Positions 49,255 to 60,433 are shown, numbered from the stretch's first letter. The stretch: 64,000 nucleotides of DNA from Gnetum montanum (GCA_015680685.1 MNCI01008967.1:112526-176525); one strand, 5' to 3'. The notes: generated from the letters alone by a model not told the origin. Numbers and translations: made by a program.

Positions 49255-50073
49255 ATGGAGGGAACATCCTATTCAAAGCCACCAATGTTTAATGGGTTTA
49301 ATTTTTCTTATTGGAAGGTAAGGATGCAATGCTTCTTTGAGTCAATGGAGTTTCAGGTTTGGGAGTCCATCCTCAAAGATTACACACCACCTGTTGATAG
49401 TGCAACAAAAGCCATCAAATCATAGAGCAAGTCGATATCAGAAGAAAGATATAAGTTGATGTATGACTCTAAAGCAAAAAAAATATTTATATTTTTCATT
49501 AGATAAATTTGATTTTAATAGATTATATGGATGTAAAACTACTAAAGAAATTTGGAAACATTAGAAGCTACCTATGAAGGCACATCCATAGTTGAACAAT
49601 CAAAACTCTTGGTTTTGCAAAGTGAGTATGAAAAACTTAGAATGAAAGAAGGTGATAAGATAAAAGATTAATTTTCTAGGGAAAATGGTCTAGCTATGGC
49701 AATCAAGGATATAGGAAAGAATTTGCCTAAAAGTGATGTAACCATTAAAATGATTAGAACACTATAACCTAAATTTAGACCTAAGGTTACATCTATGGAA
49801 GAGATTAGAGATTTTTTAATCTTAAAATTTGAAGAACTCCAAAGTGCTTTTATAGCTTTTGAAATGTATCTCATAAGCAAAGGGGTAGTAAAAGAAGAAC
49901 CCATTTCCTTCAAAACAACATCCAAATGGAATGACCTAGATAAACAAGAAATGAATAACGAAGAAGAAGTAGCACTTCTATCAAGGAGGCTTCAAAGGCT
50001 ACTAGCAAAAAGGGATAAGAGATTCAATCAACAAGGATCCAACTATGGACCTTTTGTTGTGTTAAAACATTAA
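49255..50073 (+). pseudogene. Element D gag (copia UBN2-type)
   Basis: ATG 49255 opens MEGTSYSKPPMFNGFNFSYW, followed by KVRMQCFF, the N-terminal signature of copia gag (FNG.NY..WK.RM). Later come TLEATYEGTS and VEQSKLLVLQSEYEKLRM, typical of the UBN2 gag domain. The stretch 49795-50073 is open and ends near a stop. Several internal stops and one shift break it. It would form the particle shell; this copy cannot be translated. Confidence 0.8.
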
Positions 50074-50089
50074 GTAAAATGGAGTCAAA

Positions 50090-51317
50090 TGTTGTTTACA
50101 TGGTTGTGTGGTTATTATGTTTGTTGGTCTACATACATGAGAAGCCAAGATATAGATTGGTCTAGCTTAAAGGAGAAGGTCAAAGATAAGGTCAAGGAGA
50201 AGGTCATCCATAAGGTCTCAAACAAACATGGAAGAATTTCAGAGAACATGGACAATGACCATATACCATAAAAGTATATTTTTCATCATTAAAGCATGAA
50301 GGAGATCAAGGTTGTGGACAAGGAATGATGAATTCAAAGGACAAATAAAGTTGAAGAAAGACATCTCTAGAAAATAGTAGACATCTTGGCAGAATTGGGG
50401 TGAACACAAGCAATCTTTAAGAAAGAATATACATCTTTCCTCAAGCAAAGATGTCTTCACTATAGAAATATGTCTTCATAGAATGTAGGCCAGATTCAGA
50501 AAGAAATCTCCCATTAGATAAAGATGTCTTTCCAAAACAAGGACATCTTCCTAAAATAGAAGGCAAGTTCAGAAAGATGCCTTAGGCATGAAGAAGGCAT
50601 CTTCCATGATCATTAGTGAGCATTTATAGCAATTACATAAGTTCCAAGAAGGATTTAGAAACATGCTAGCTATAAGAAGACATCATAGGCATTGGAAAAT
50701 GTGCAAGCTTATGTATAATCAGTGTACAATCATTTTGTAAATCATTGTAATCTTTGTTGCTCCTCATTATATAATCATTTGCTCATTATAAAGTGTGTTG
50801 TACCTCAATGTACAAGGATCAGCAAACTAAGTTGCATTTATCCCTTGGTAATGTTCTCTCTTGTTGCCATGTGGGCTTGATATGCTTCTTGCAAGAAGAC
50901 ATCTTGCTTGAGCTTGTTGGGATCCTACAAGATTGAGTTGTTGATGCTACAGTACAATACTCTGGAGTGAAGCTTAAGGTTGTAAAGGTTGTGGAAGCTT
51001 GGAAACCACATTCTAAGCTTGATGGGACCTTGCATGATTTAGTGGTTGGTGTTGCAACATAACACTCTAAAGTAGGGCTTGAACACTATACAGGGTGTGG
51101 ATCCTTCAACCACTTTTTGAGAGCAAAAATGTCTAGAGGTGTGCTAGCAATATATCCTCCAAGTGTGGACTACCCAAGTCAGGGAGCCACATTAAATATG
51201 ATGTGTGTGCTTTTGTTTTACAAAGTTTTAATTTGGGAAACTTATTTATCTACCCCACCATCCTCTTCCCCCTTCCCCACTCCCCTTGTCCTTTTCCCTT
51301 CTAAGTTCAATGATCCA
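50090..51317 (+). repeat. Related, diverged LTR-like segment inside element D
   Basis: The part 50830-51317 follows the 3' end of the D LTR (48800-49199) step by step: GTTGGGATCCT.CA.GATTGAG, CACTCT(G/A)(G/A)A, TGTGGACTACCCAAGT, AACTTATT, and an end near GTTCAATGATCCA. GACATC-type motifs at 50360-50600 match U3. No second copy or clean target duplication was found, so it is best taken as a solo LTR of a sister family. The left border is uncertain. Confidence 0.55.
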
Positions 51318-51381
51318 TACCAACTTATCCAACACCAAAGGTAAGATTAGAGTTAAGTATTTTTCAAACTCTACTTTTGAT

Positions 51382-51699
51382 TCTTTTTTAATAGAATGAT
51401 GGATATATGGTGGAATACTCCATGTGGCCTCTGAATTTTCTAGCAATTGTAGGTTGCAACAAAAATATAACAATGATATGGATATGAAAAAGACCAACCT
51501 TTACACAAGCTAGGACAATGAAGAACCAAGTGAAGTGGATTCTTTTTTGATAGAATGATGGATATATGGTGGAAAAGTCCATGTGGCCTCTGAATTTCCT
51601 AGCAATTTTAGGTTGCAACAAAAAGATAACAATGATATGGATACAAAAAAGACCAACCTTTACACAAGCTAGGACAATGAAGAACCAAGTGAAGTGGAT
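51382..51699 (+). repeat. 159-bp tandem duplication in the D gag remainder
   Basis: 51382-51540 and 51541-51699 are nearly identical head-to-tail copies (TAGAATGATGGATATATGG ... CAAGTGAAGTGGAT). The period of 159 equals 53 codons, so the frame is kept. The copies differ by a handful of substitutions, suggesting a duplication younger than the element's older decay. Confidence 0.9.
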
Positions 51700-52500
51700 G
51701 ATGATACAAAAGATTCACATCTCATCTGTATGATCCTATAGATAATAATGTGAGCCTTTCAAATGATGATCAGTTTTAAAATGATAAAGAAAGGTATGAC
51801 CTTTTGTGTAGGGAACTTATATCTTTTCAAAGTCTTTGTATAAAGTTAAATAAGAAACTAAAAATACAGGATCAAGATAATTCTATACTAAATATAAAGA
51901 TTTTAGATCTCACAAAAGAAATCTTAGACCTAAGGGCTAAGAATGAAAAACTAACCTTGTCTTATGAGCAAGCTAAGAAAGAACTTACATATAAAAAACT
52001 TATAAATAAGAGGCTGATCAAAGGAAAAGAATATTTTTGAATATTTCTTGGATAAGGAAGAAGTCCAAATGATAAAAGTGGACTAAGATGCTACCAACAA
52101 GAACAATTGTCCACAACAACCTCATCTAAAAAAGAGACCATTTCAAAATTTGAGATAACTATTGGCATTACAAGTAATCAAAGGGTAACTCCAATGTTTG
52201 AAAAATTCAAAAAAAGGATTAGGTTTTTCTACTATAATATATTTGGACATAAGCAATGGAATTTCAATTTAAATTTTTATCATATGAACACTTGGATATA
52301 TCACAAAACTCCTTGGTCTTATCCAAGTATGTCTAGAAAGAAAATTGTGTAGGGTAATAAGAAAATAAGGACAACTCAAAAGGATAATGGAGTTAAAAAG
52401 GTATGGAGAATTAAAAGGAAAGAGGATGATAGTGAAAGAATTATATTTAATAAATTTTTGAAGGGAGCTAGTCCTTCAAAATTGAATAAATTTGTGTAAG
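51700..52500 (+). pseudogene. Element D gag remainder: coiled coil and degenerate zinc knuckle
   Basis: 51804-52040 is open and reads as a coiled coil (LTKEILDLRAKNEKLTLSYE, heptads of L and I). 52190-52330 carries FGHKQ..F and MNTWIYHK, resembling the degenerate zinc-knuckle segment in long copia gag proteins. It is separated from the N-terminal gag by the LTR-like segment. Stops are present. Confidence 0.5.
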
Positions 52501-52659
52501 GACATCAAAAGAGGGATCTCATTCTCAAGTTCACTAGGTACCTTCATTCTCTTCAGAAAAAAAGATAAGTTGAGGTAAGTCTTTGATTCATTATGAATAT
52601 CTTCTAAGACTATAATCCTTGGTAACCATCCTTGAGTCTTAACTTGTTGAACCCCATCT

Positions 52660-52903
52660 TGCTAAGATGTCTCCTTGAAGACATCTTTCATGAGACATCT
52701 ACATGTCAAAAAAAAAAACATCTACTAAGAGACATCTACTTCTCAAAGAAGATGTCTACCTATGTTTTTATTTGTCATGGAAAAAACATCTACATTCAAA
52801 GGATACTTCTCCCTGTAGTTTTTATGTGTAGAAGAGACATCTATCTTTTAAAGAAAATGTCTATCTTTTCATTAAAAACCCTTGTTGAAAACAATTATAT
52901 AAA
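52660..52903 (+). promoter_or_regulatory. Internal promoter-like block in D: GACATCT repeats plus TATATAAA
   Basis: At least nine GACATCT or AGATGTC motifs lie in about 200 bp (52660-52860), the same motif repeated in the D LTR U3 (48410-48530, 55425-55555). TATATAAA follows at 52896-52903, 121 bp before the accessory ATG at 53024. A short AAAG|GTACAC ... AAATCCAG pair at 52962-53004 looks like splice sites, but the 43-bp gap is too short for a usual plant intron. Confidence 0.55.
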
Positions 52904-53023
52904 TCCAAATCCTCATGTTTCACTCATTCAAGTATAGACAACCAAGGGGAGACAACCAAAGGTACACTAACAATAGTGATTTGCACATTTTTCTCTAAAT
53001 CCAGGGCTCACAAGAAGGTTGGA

Positions 53024-54738
53024 ATGTCAAGGCTACCACCAAAGAAGAGCAAGAAGTCAAAAGGAGCATCCTCCAACACTACCAACATCTACAATCCACA
53101 ATTCAAATCTATTAACACTTAACACCGATTTGAGGTAACTCAAACCATCTCCATCATCTCTAAGCATTCTCTTTCTTTCCAGTCCAAAACTACCAACATC
53201 TACAATCCACAATTCAAATCTATTAACACTTAACACCGATTTGAGGTAACTCAAACCATCTCTATCATATCTAAGCATTCTCTTTCTTTCTAGTAGCATA
53301 TTCAAAGGGAACTAATAAGATTTTTCCAATTCTTAAATTGGGTTACTTTCATTTCTATGAATTTTAATGTGCCTAAGATTATCATTGGAGAATTTTATAA
53401 TAACATTATGATTACAAATGCTTCTATTTTGTCCTTCACTACCATGGTTGGGGATTTGCTAATTGATGTGTCTCCTTAAATTATTAATGCACTTCTTGGG
53501 ATTTCTAGTGTTGATGCGTTTAAAGTCACCATTCATTCCATGAGTAACATTTTTACAAATGGTGTAATTCCTATCTCCCAAGATGAATTTTTTGATGCTT
53601 TGTTTAGGGAGTTAGTATCTTTTTTACTAGTAGAATTTACAAGAGTCAAACTACCCCAAATTCTTCCATCCTATTATTCATTATTTTATATAATATCCTT
53701 TTCAAAGGGGAAAGCTATGATAGTTTGTTTCTACCCCAAGCATTTATTCTCTATTGCCTTCTCATATGACAACCCTTGGATTTGGGTCATACTCTCTATC
53801 GAGACATGTTGGGCTTATTCACCAAGGAGAAAATCCTTAGGCATCCTCACCTCATTAGTCTATTGATCCTACATCAAGGTATTCCCATTCTTGACATGCC
53901 TTTGGTTAAAGGCAAGAGGAGCTTTACCCATGTTGATGAAGTATAAACCAACACTAGATCACAAAATTCCTAAAAGATGAGATTTGCATCATCATCTCAG
54001 GCCTCTTCTTAGTTAAGAAGGCTTAAATCAACTAGTAACTAGATAATATCTTCATTAAAGAAGTCTCTCAAGCCATTTTCTTACACCTTAAGGATGATTG
54101 GCAAGAACCTCTCTTACCTCTATAAGAGAATGGATGCAGCTAGAGTACCTTTTCCTCCTAACAAGTAGCAATTTAAAGAGAACATGACTCCTTTCATGTC
54201 AAACAGTGAGGAGGATCTTCTTGCCCCACCTAGACATTCAATAGTATCTAGGCCTTCCTAGGCATATGACTTAGGAAATGCCTCCAATTTATACAAGCTT
54301 GATGCACCATCAACACATGTCTAAGGGGAGCTTCCTGATCCCATGTAGCCTGGACCTAGTTCCCATCATCAATATGCTACTCCTAGGTCATTTAAGTAGT
54401 AGGCCATGGAAAGCATCTTTGGGACTTCATCCCAATGGATTCTTGTTGATCCTATCATTTATCAAAGTAAGGGTGCTTTCTTAGCCTTTTAGCAGGCTCC
54501 ATCCTAGCAAGATCCAGTAGCTTCATCTTGATTTTGAGTAAAGATTCATCCATGAAGAGTTCCAATCTAGATACCCTCTTCAGACAATGACAATGAGCAA
54601 CATGTCTCTAGTACCAACAATGATGATGAGGAGGAGGATACAAATAAACCTCCTTGTGTTGTAGCTATTTCTAATGAGGATTTAGATGATGCGACTAAGG
54701 TCAATGGTTAGGATCCTTAGGTGATCTCTCCTTTTTGA
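53024..54738 (+). pseudogene. Accessory frame of element D
   Basis: ATG 53024 opens with a basic, nuclear-signal-like MSRLPPKKSKKSKG. A 111-bp tandem duplication follows (53078-53293). Then comes a domain with NVPKIIIGEFYNNIMI and MVGDLLIDVSP near 53360-53480, and an open stretch 53540-53866. The tail near 54590-54710 is very acidic (NDDEEEDTNK). The EFY.N ... V.G..ID.SP..IN.LLGI pattern resembles the putative plant transposon protein family of plant retroelements; this is my recollection and needs a profile search. Internal stops and shifts make it a pseudogene. It occupies the place of the env-like frame in SIRE elements. Confidence 0.5.
53078..53293 (+). repeat. 111-bp tandem duplication in the D accessory frame
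   Basis: 53078-53182 and 53189-53293 align at an offset of exactly 111 bp (37 codons): TACCAACATCTACAATCC ... AGCATTCTCTTTCTTTC. Copies differ at few positions. Confidence 0.88.
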
Positions 54739-55135
54739 TGATGTCCAAAAAGGGAAATGGTTTTTGGTCTATAGACCTTGATAGATCTTTTATGTACATG
54801 GTTATGAATATATCAGTGGTTGTATGTATTGAGGACTATTTTTTGTATGTATTGAGGACTATTTGGATATGGACAGATTATATTATATTATCTTTCTATT
54901 TAGATAACATGGTTATGTGTTGTTATTGTGATATTATGGAGATAGGTTTTTCATACCTTGGATAGTATATTGGAGATCTCTTGGTTTTCATCTCATTTGA
55001 TCCCTTGAGCCCTAGAGCCCTATCCCAATGATAACTTTCACTTCCATTGGAATTTATGTCTTAAGTATTTTTACTATTTACTATTAGTTAAACTACATAA
55101 TTACTCATCCATTTTCTTAAGCTTTGGACATCACC

Positions 55136-55149
55136 AAAAATGGGGAGAT
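55136..55149 (+). other. Polypurine tract of element D
   Basis: AAAAATGGGGAGAT directly before the 3' LTR; typical of copia elements (GGGAGAT|TGTT). Confidence 0.75.
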
Positions 55150-56226
55150 TTTTAACCTTTTGGTATGTCAAAACCTTAAGAAAAACAAAGAACATAGTTT
55201 GTTTGTGGTATGTCTTAATCTTACAAGGCATGTATGAGAACTCAAGGAAATAAAATCTACAACAAGATGTCAAAATGAAGACTACATAGGAGAGATGAGA
55301 GCATGAACAAGTATTGATGAAAACAAATTCTATGAGTCAAATGAAGATGCTTCGAGGATTAGGAAGAAGGTAAATTGATGGAAGGAAACCTCAAAAGACA
55401 AGGAGAAAAAGTTGAGGAGACATCTACTTTCTTTAAAAGATGTCTCCATCATAGGGTAGATGTCTCCCTAGAGATGTCACACTTTAAAACAAGATGTATC
55501 TCTATAATTGAGGTAGATCTTAGGTAGACATCCTAACTTTGAAGGAGACATCTAGACTAGCCATTGGGTAGCCATTGCATGAATTTCAAGGAGTTTTCAA
55601 AAACTTTAAAGTTATAAGAAGAAGCCAAATTTTTGAGAATTGAGCAAGTGTTGTCAACAATGAAGCAATCATTATCTAATCTATGCTCTTGAACTCTTGT
55701 CCTTTATTGTCACATCATTTTCTTGGTTGTATGTTAATTGTATGTTAAATTAAGCTTCAATAATAAGCACCTATCATTGTAGTTAAATTCTTTCCTTGTA
55801 TCTTTTCTTTTTCTTATTTTCCTGTAGGGTTAATATGCTTCTTAAAAGAAGGCATGTGTACTAAGCTTATTGAGATCTTGCATGATTGAATGGCTTTATA
55901 GCATTAAAACACTCTAGAGTGGAGCCTAATTTTTTAAAGGTTATGAGATCCTCTAAACCACATTTTGAGCTTGTTGGGACCTTGTGAGGTTGAGAGATTT
56001 TGCAATTATGAAACTATCCATAGCGAAGCTCAAATCTTGCAAAGGTTGTGGTGTTCTCTAAACCATATTTTGGAAGAAACAAAGTTTGAAGGTATGTAAG
56101 GAATCTACCCTTCGAGTGTGGACTACCAAAGTTTGGAAACCACATAAACCTTAGTGTGTTTGGTGTGGCAAGTTTGATTTCAATTTAGGAAACTTATTCA
56201 ACCCCCTTCTAAGTTCTTAATTCTCA
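55150..56226 (+). repeat. Element D 3' LTR
   Basis: 1077 bp; partner of 48122-49199. Its first bases have mutated from TGTTGACA to TTTTAACC. Confidence 0.88.
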
Positions 56227-56231
56227 TGGAT
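56227..56231. repeat. Right target-site duplication of element D
   Basis: TGGAT, partner of TGGGT at 48117-48121. Confidence 0.7.
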
Positions 56232-56720
56232 ATCCTCCTGTTTAATGGCTACTACCTATAGGCACATCTAAATATTTGCTATCTCCATACATTGATTGCA
56301 TGCTTGAAGGGATGTGCCTTTGATGGTCCACAATCTTTGCATGCAATGGCACATTGTGTTATTATTCATATTGCATAAAAATCTTTTCTTCTTGGTCTTT
56401 CCAAATTCATTTTCTTTAGAAATTTCCATGGAAAGATCTCAAACCCCCAACCTAGCATTAATGGTGCTTAGTCATGCTCTTCCCATGATGATAGAAAAGT
56501 CCCATTTGCAATTCTCTACATGGATCACCAAGAAATCGGTAGAATAAGACCACCCATAAAATGGTGGTCACAATGTCTTCCACCAATCCCAAAGAAATAG
56601 TGATGGATTGGTCTGCCAACTCCAATTTGATGTTGCTCTTTTTTAGTGGAGGCAAGTTCTAGGCTTTGTATATTTCTTACAAAATCAAGTTAACTCTGAA
56701 ACATGAATCCAAAAGATCCT
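56232..56720 (-). pseudogene. Element A protease
   Basis: Minus strand: DLLDSCFRVNLI near 56710, then open 56655-56458 with KLELADQSITISLG.VEDIV, and beyond a shift YSTDFLVI and IIMGRAWLST near 56530-56450. This is the retroviral-type aspartic protease arrangement of Athila/gypsy polyproteins, where the ELADQS..ED and I.GR.(F/W)L blocks flank the flap. Element D begins at its 3' side. Confidence 0.65.
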
Positions 56721-56729
56721 TACATGGTT

Positions 56730-59441
56730 TATTTTTGGTGATCTACAAGTAAATAAGAGGACTCACAAGATCAGATCTCTTCCTAGGAAGATGATTAGCC
56801 TTGATCCAATCAATAACTATATGGGTTAACATGACAATGTGAAATTGGGAAGTACTTTGATTTGAAGGTTGCGCAAGAGGACTTTTAGAGGTTAAAGTAG
56901 TAGGGTTAACAACCATAGGTGTTTGTGAGGGTTTTGTGGGGCTACTGGTTTTGAAAAATGGCCTTTTGTAAGGCTTGGATTTAAGACCACTCAGCTAAGG
57001 AGTTAATTGTAGGTTTACTACCCTCAGAGTATTTTTTTGCTATGGTTGGGTAGGTATTTCATCCTAAATGGATGGAGCAAGTGGTAGAGGAGTTGATGAT
57101 AGTTGTGCAAGAGACAGATATTGAGGATAGAAAGGGAATGGAGACTCCCCCCTCAGAGAAGGTGCTCTGTAGTACTCCAGAGTGTAGCAATGGTATGGAA
57201 AGGAAGCATGACTAGAAGAGTCATGTGGAGAGACTAGCTGATGAACATAGTACCCATAGGGATCAGGTTGACGATAAGGGTATTGTTGTCCTGGAGGTGG
57301 TATACTCCATGATTGTGGATGTTGCCATTACTAGTACTGCTCCTGAGGTTGAGATGACACTCCACACAAATAGTAAGCTTATTGGTGGAATTACTACTAA
57401 TAATTGCCTTGTGAATAAGACAATCGCCTAGGTGCTTGCCATTTTTCCATTCTAGAATTTATAGTGTACATCCGAAATTCTTATAAATGTAATAATACAT
57501 GGCAACATCCCTTGAGATGTTCATATTAGTAGATGTCACATTTTTCATCATTAGTTTTTGAATCTCCAACCTTCTCAACTATTGTAGCTTTACCCTTATT
57601 TTTATGATATCCCTCTTCAGCATCCTTCTTCTTTCTTCTTTCATGACTACTTTCTCCTTGGTTTCTATGTTCCTCTACAATCTTCAAAGCAGTTTGGAAC
57701 TTCTCATCTAAGGATTTCCACATCTTCTCGATCTTAGTCAATATTTCAGTAACAAATTTTTGGATTGGTAAGGTTTTTCTCTACACCACTTCATCAAGTG
57801 ATGCCTCCTCTTCATTCTCATAGAAACAAACCTCCCTTTTGTAGATGGAGGGGTCTCTATTGTATTCTTCTACACTTTTCCATTTTTTTCTATCCTTTCT
57901 CTTTGGCCACTTGCCCAATGAGCCTTTGAATCTAATGAATCCTTAGCTTAGAAAGTCTTCCTTAGGCATAGACCCCAAGGATTCTCCTTGTTTAAGTTCT
58001 AAATCCATCTATGATATGGTGCAGTTGATCCCATTCAAGGTATCCATGGCTTGGGCATTGGTGCAACAAAGAGTAGTACCTACCCATGGCAGCATCCAAG
58101 AACTCATGAGTGCCTCGCTTCCATCCTTGGATTTGCTTTCTCAGATTAGACACTTTGGAGTACATTTGGTATTTATCATTGAATAGCTCTAGCATTGTAA
58201 TCCATCATTGAATAAATTCTAGTTCCAAGGATTGGTACTAGCTTTTTTCTTTCTTTATGAATATCCTTGGGAATAGTTTCAGCTTTTGCCATTCATTTGC
58301 CACATTTTTCAACGCATAGGCATCATGGAAGGATTGCAAATTATTATATGGATCTAAATTATATCCCCTCTCAAACTTTAGGATATTGTTCATATCTAGC
58401 CATTTAATGTGGCTATCGTTCAAGTTCTTGGTGGGAATTCTAAATCTCTTAAATATTCAACATGTTTTTGGTAGTTAGCAAGGGTTCATCACAGTCATAA
58501 TGGTCTTTGTGGCTCCTATCATGGCCATAATAACTATGATGAGTGTTGTTATGCCTTTGTTCTCTGTGATGTTCACCCCCATGCTACTGATCATGCCCCT
58601 AATCCCTATTTTCCTAGCAAGATGTACAATAATTTCTACCTTGTTGTTCATCTCCATCATGATCTTTGTTGCTTCTTCCATAGTCCTAGCCTCTGCTTCT
58701 ATTGGAATTGGAGGAGGAAGACAATAAGAATGATGATGAAGGTAAAGAGGAAGGAGAATAAGCACTAGAACAATGCCTGCTACCTCCTCTTCTTTAGTGC
58801 CTACCTTGATCACCATGTTTATCATTCTTTTGGTGCTTGTCATTATTCCTACCTCTAGATAAATGGCTATGGTTACCATCTTTTAAGGCCCCTTGATCTT
58901 GCAATCCATTCTTCCCATCACCAAGGTTGTCCATAGCTAACTACAACCATTGGTTAAGGGTCTTCCCATTAAAGAGAGGAGGAGAATCTATGTATTGGAA
59001 GGCACTTGAAAAGAAGTCCTCACCTTCTTTATGTGTTTGTAGGAATAAGGGGTTAGGAAACCTTTTGCCTTTTGAAGCCTCATATCAAGCTTCCATTTGC
59101 TAATCTTTCTTCTATTGGGCGTCCATGGGATGATAATCCCAATAAGCATGGTCTTGAACCTCATACTCCACATTAAGTTTGGCAATGCCCAACTTAATGA
59201 GATTTTTCAACAACATCACAAGAACAAATTACTTAGGAGCCAATAGGATGTTGCCTTCCATGTCCCTCCATCGCAACTACTCATCTTGATGCAAGATGAA
59301 GGTGAAATCTAGAGTGTAAGAATCTGGATGAGTGTAGAAAACTTTGAACTATTAGGGCACTTGTGTCTTTTAACCTTCTTGACTTTGATTAGATCCATTT
59401 ATAAATGGTAGTGGAGAATCTTCCTTGTGAGAAAAAGCCAT
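56730..59441 (-). pseudogene. Element A gag
   Basis: ATG 59441 (MAFSHKEDSPLPF) lies about 130 bp after the primer site and is the first ATG of this frame. A long region rich in G, R, D, H and N (58880-58475) is followed by the capsid block at 58195-57992, with MLELFNDKYQM, LRKQIQGWKRGTHEFLD and LLHQCPSHGY. A basic E/K segment follows (57741-57526), then a P/Q/Y-rich tail (57330-57100, QQYPYRQPDPYGYY) before protease. The capsid block matches B gag at 40300-40120. Many stops and shifts. Confidence 0.7.
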
Positions 59442-59571
59442 ATCAATGTTTGTTCCAAAATAGTGTACATTTGTTATTATTATTTATCTTAATGGTTTAG
59501 CATTAGTTTTCTTTACAACATCAATAGATGTTTTTACTATCTTTCCTATGTAGTACACTTAGCTAATTAAA

Positions 59572-59588
59572 TCCTCAACAACGACACT
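59572..59588 (-). other. Primer binding site of element A
   Basis: Minus strand AGTGTCGTTGTTGAGGA. Every difference from the tRNA-Asp-type site GGCGCCGTTGCCGGGGA is a C-to-T or G-to-A transition. Confidence 0.7.
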
Positions 59589-59590
59589 AA

Positions 59591-60433
59591 TGTTGAGCAA
59601 CAAGTAGTCTCTACGCCTAACCATACGAATCACAAGTGTTGCATTAGCGATTTGATCGAATTCCCTAGACTTAGCTTCAAAATGCAGTGATGGGAAAAGA
59701 TAATGGTTTAGAGATGTGATGGTTGTCTTCTTGGCTTTACTTGTGGAAGTTTACTTGTATGGTTAAGTATAAGCTAAGGCACATGGTTTTTATGTATATT
59801 TTATATTCTATTTGATTAAGTCTAAGTGTAAAACAAAGGTAATTAATTTTGATTTGCTAATTAATTATCTAATGTCTTAATCTAACTACCCTAACATAAG
59901 CATCCAAGCCCACCTTTCGTGCACATCCTAAACTTGTTATAAACACCACTGGGTGAACCAAGCGATAGCATCGCTAGGATTATCAAACATTAACGACATG
60001 TTCAAGGTGGTCATACTTATGTGTGATTATTAAGTAGATTAATTAACTAAGAACATGATGGTAAAATGCAAGGTAATAAAATGCATAAATGGAAACATTG
60101 AACTATTCTTAAGTGCTGCAAGGAATTCCAAAAATTGTGTCTTTATCATTGACACATCAAAGTGTTTAGGTACATTGATGTTTGAATAAGGATCCATACA
60201 ATCCTTAAAGTCCTACTATGGGCACTTAGAAAATATTCTAACTTTAACAAAAGAAAATTTCAAGAACTTGGCTACTCTATCGACTTAACATGTCATAAAT
60301 GTGGTGGGTACACACATTTATATAGGCAAGACTAGACACAACATTGATGCATCTAACTATGCATCAACAGGGATGCATCGATGGGGTTGTGTCGACACAT
60401 GCCCATCAACGCAACCTATCGAATGATCCATAA
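59591..60433 (-). repeat. Element A 5' LTR
   Basis: About 843 bp; partner of 16700-17578. ATGCATC/GATGCAT repeats at 60350-60412. Confidence 0.85.
60317..60324 (-). promoter_or_regulatory. TATA box of the A 5' LTR
   Basis: TATATAAA on the minus strand, matching 17455-17448. It directs transcription away from the NF-YB gene. Confidence 0.6.

Larger units (their letters stand above)
48122..56226 (+). mobile_element. Element D: Ty1/copia-type retroelement with gag and accessory frame but no pol
   Basis: LTRs at 48122-49199 and 55150-56226, initiator-Met primer site TGGTATCAAAGC (49202), polypurine tract AATGGGGAGAT before the 3' LTR, and a 5-bp target duplication with one mismatch. The gag is of the copia UBN2 type. 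Between gag and the 3' LTR no integrase, reverse transcriptase or RNase H motif is visible. Instead there are a foreign LTR-like piece, a gag remainder, an internal promoter-like block and an accessory frame. The arrangement recalls the SIRE lineage, which carries an env-like frame after pol. D is probably a defective or non-autonomous member. It sits between protease and RT of element A. Confidence 0.82.
16700..60433 (-). mobile_element. Element A: Athila-like Ty3/gypsy retrotransposon split by B and D
   Basis: LTRs of the same family lie at 16700-17578 (3' LTR, polypurine tract on its inner side) and 59591-60433 (5' LTR, tRNA-Asp-type primer site on its inner side). Reading the minus strand gives gag (59441-57000), protease (56720-56240), reverse transcriptase (47870-46840), RNase H (46830-46500), integrase (46490-44978), a post-pol non-coding region, an internal promoter-like block and an accessory frame (43096-41230 continued at 18829-17950). 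Element D lies between protease and reverse transcriptase, and element B within the accessory frame. The order PR-RT-RH-IN marks Ty3/gypsy. The FMDDFS box, the primer site and a frame in the env-like position suggest the Athila lineage. Without guests it measures about 13.2 kb. Confidence 0.85.

Noticed and set aside
52962-53004. Intron just before the D accessory start
   Set aside because: Donor and acceptor-like sequences exist, but 43 bp is below the normal minimum for plant introns.
53057-53305. Minus-strand 82-residue frame with a perfect internal 37-residue repeat
   Set aside because: It is the antisense shadow of the 111-bp duplication in the D accessory frame, whose sense strand carries the family-like protein.
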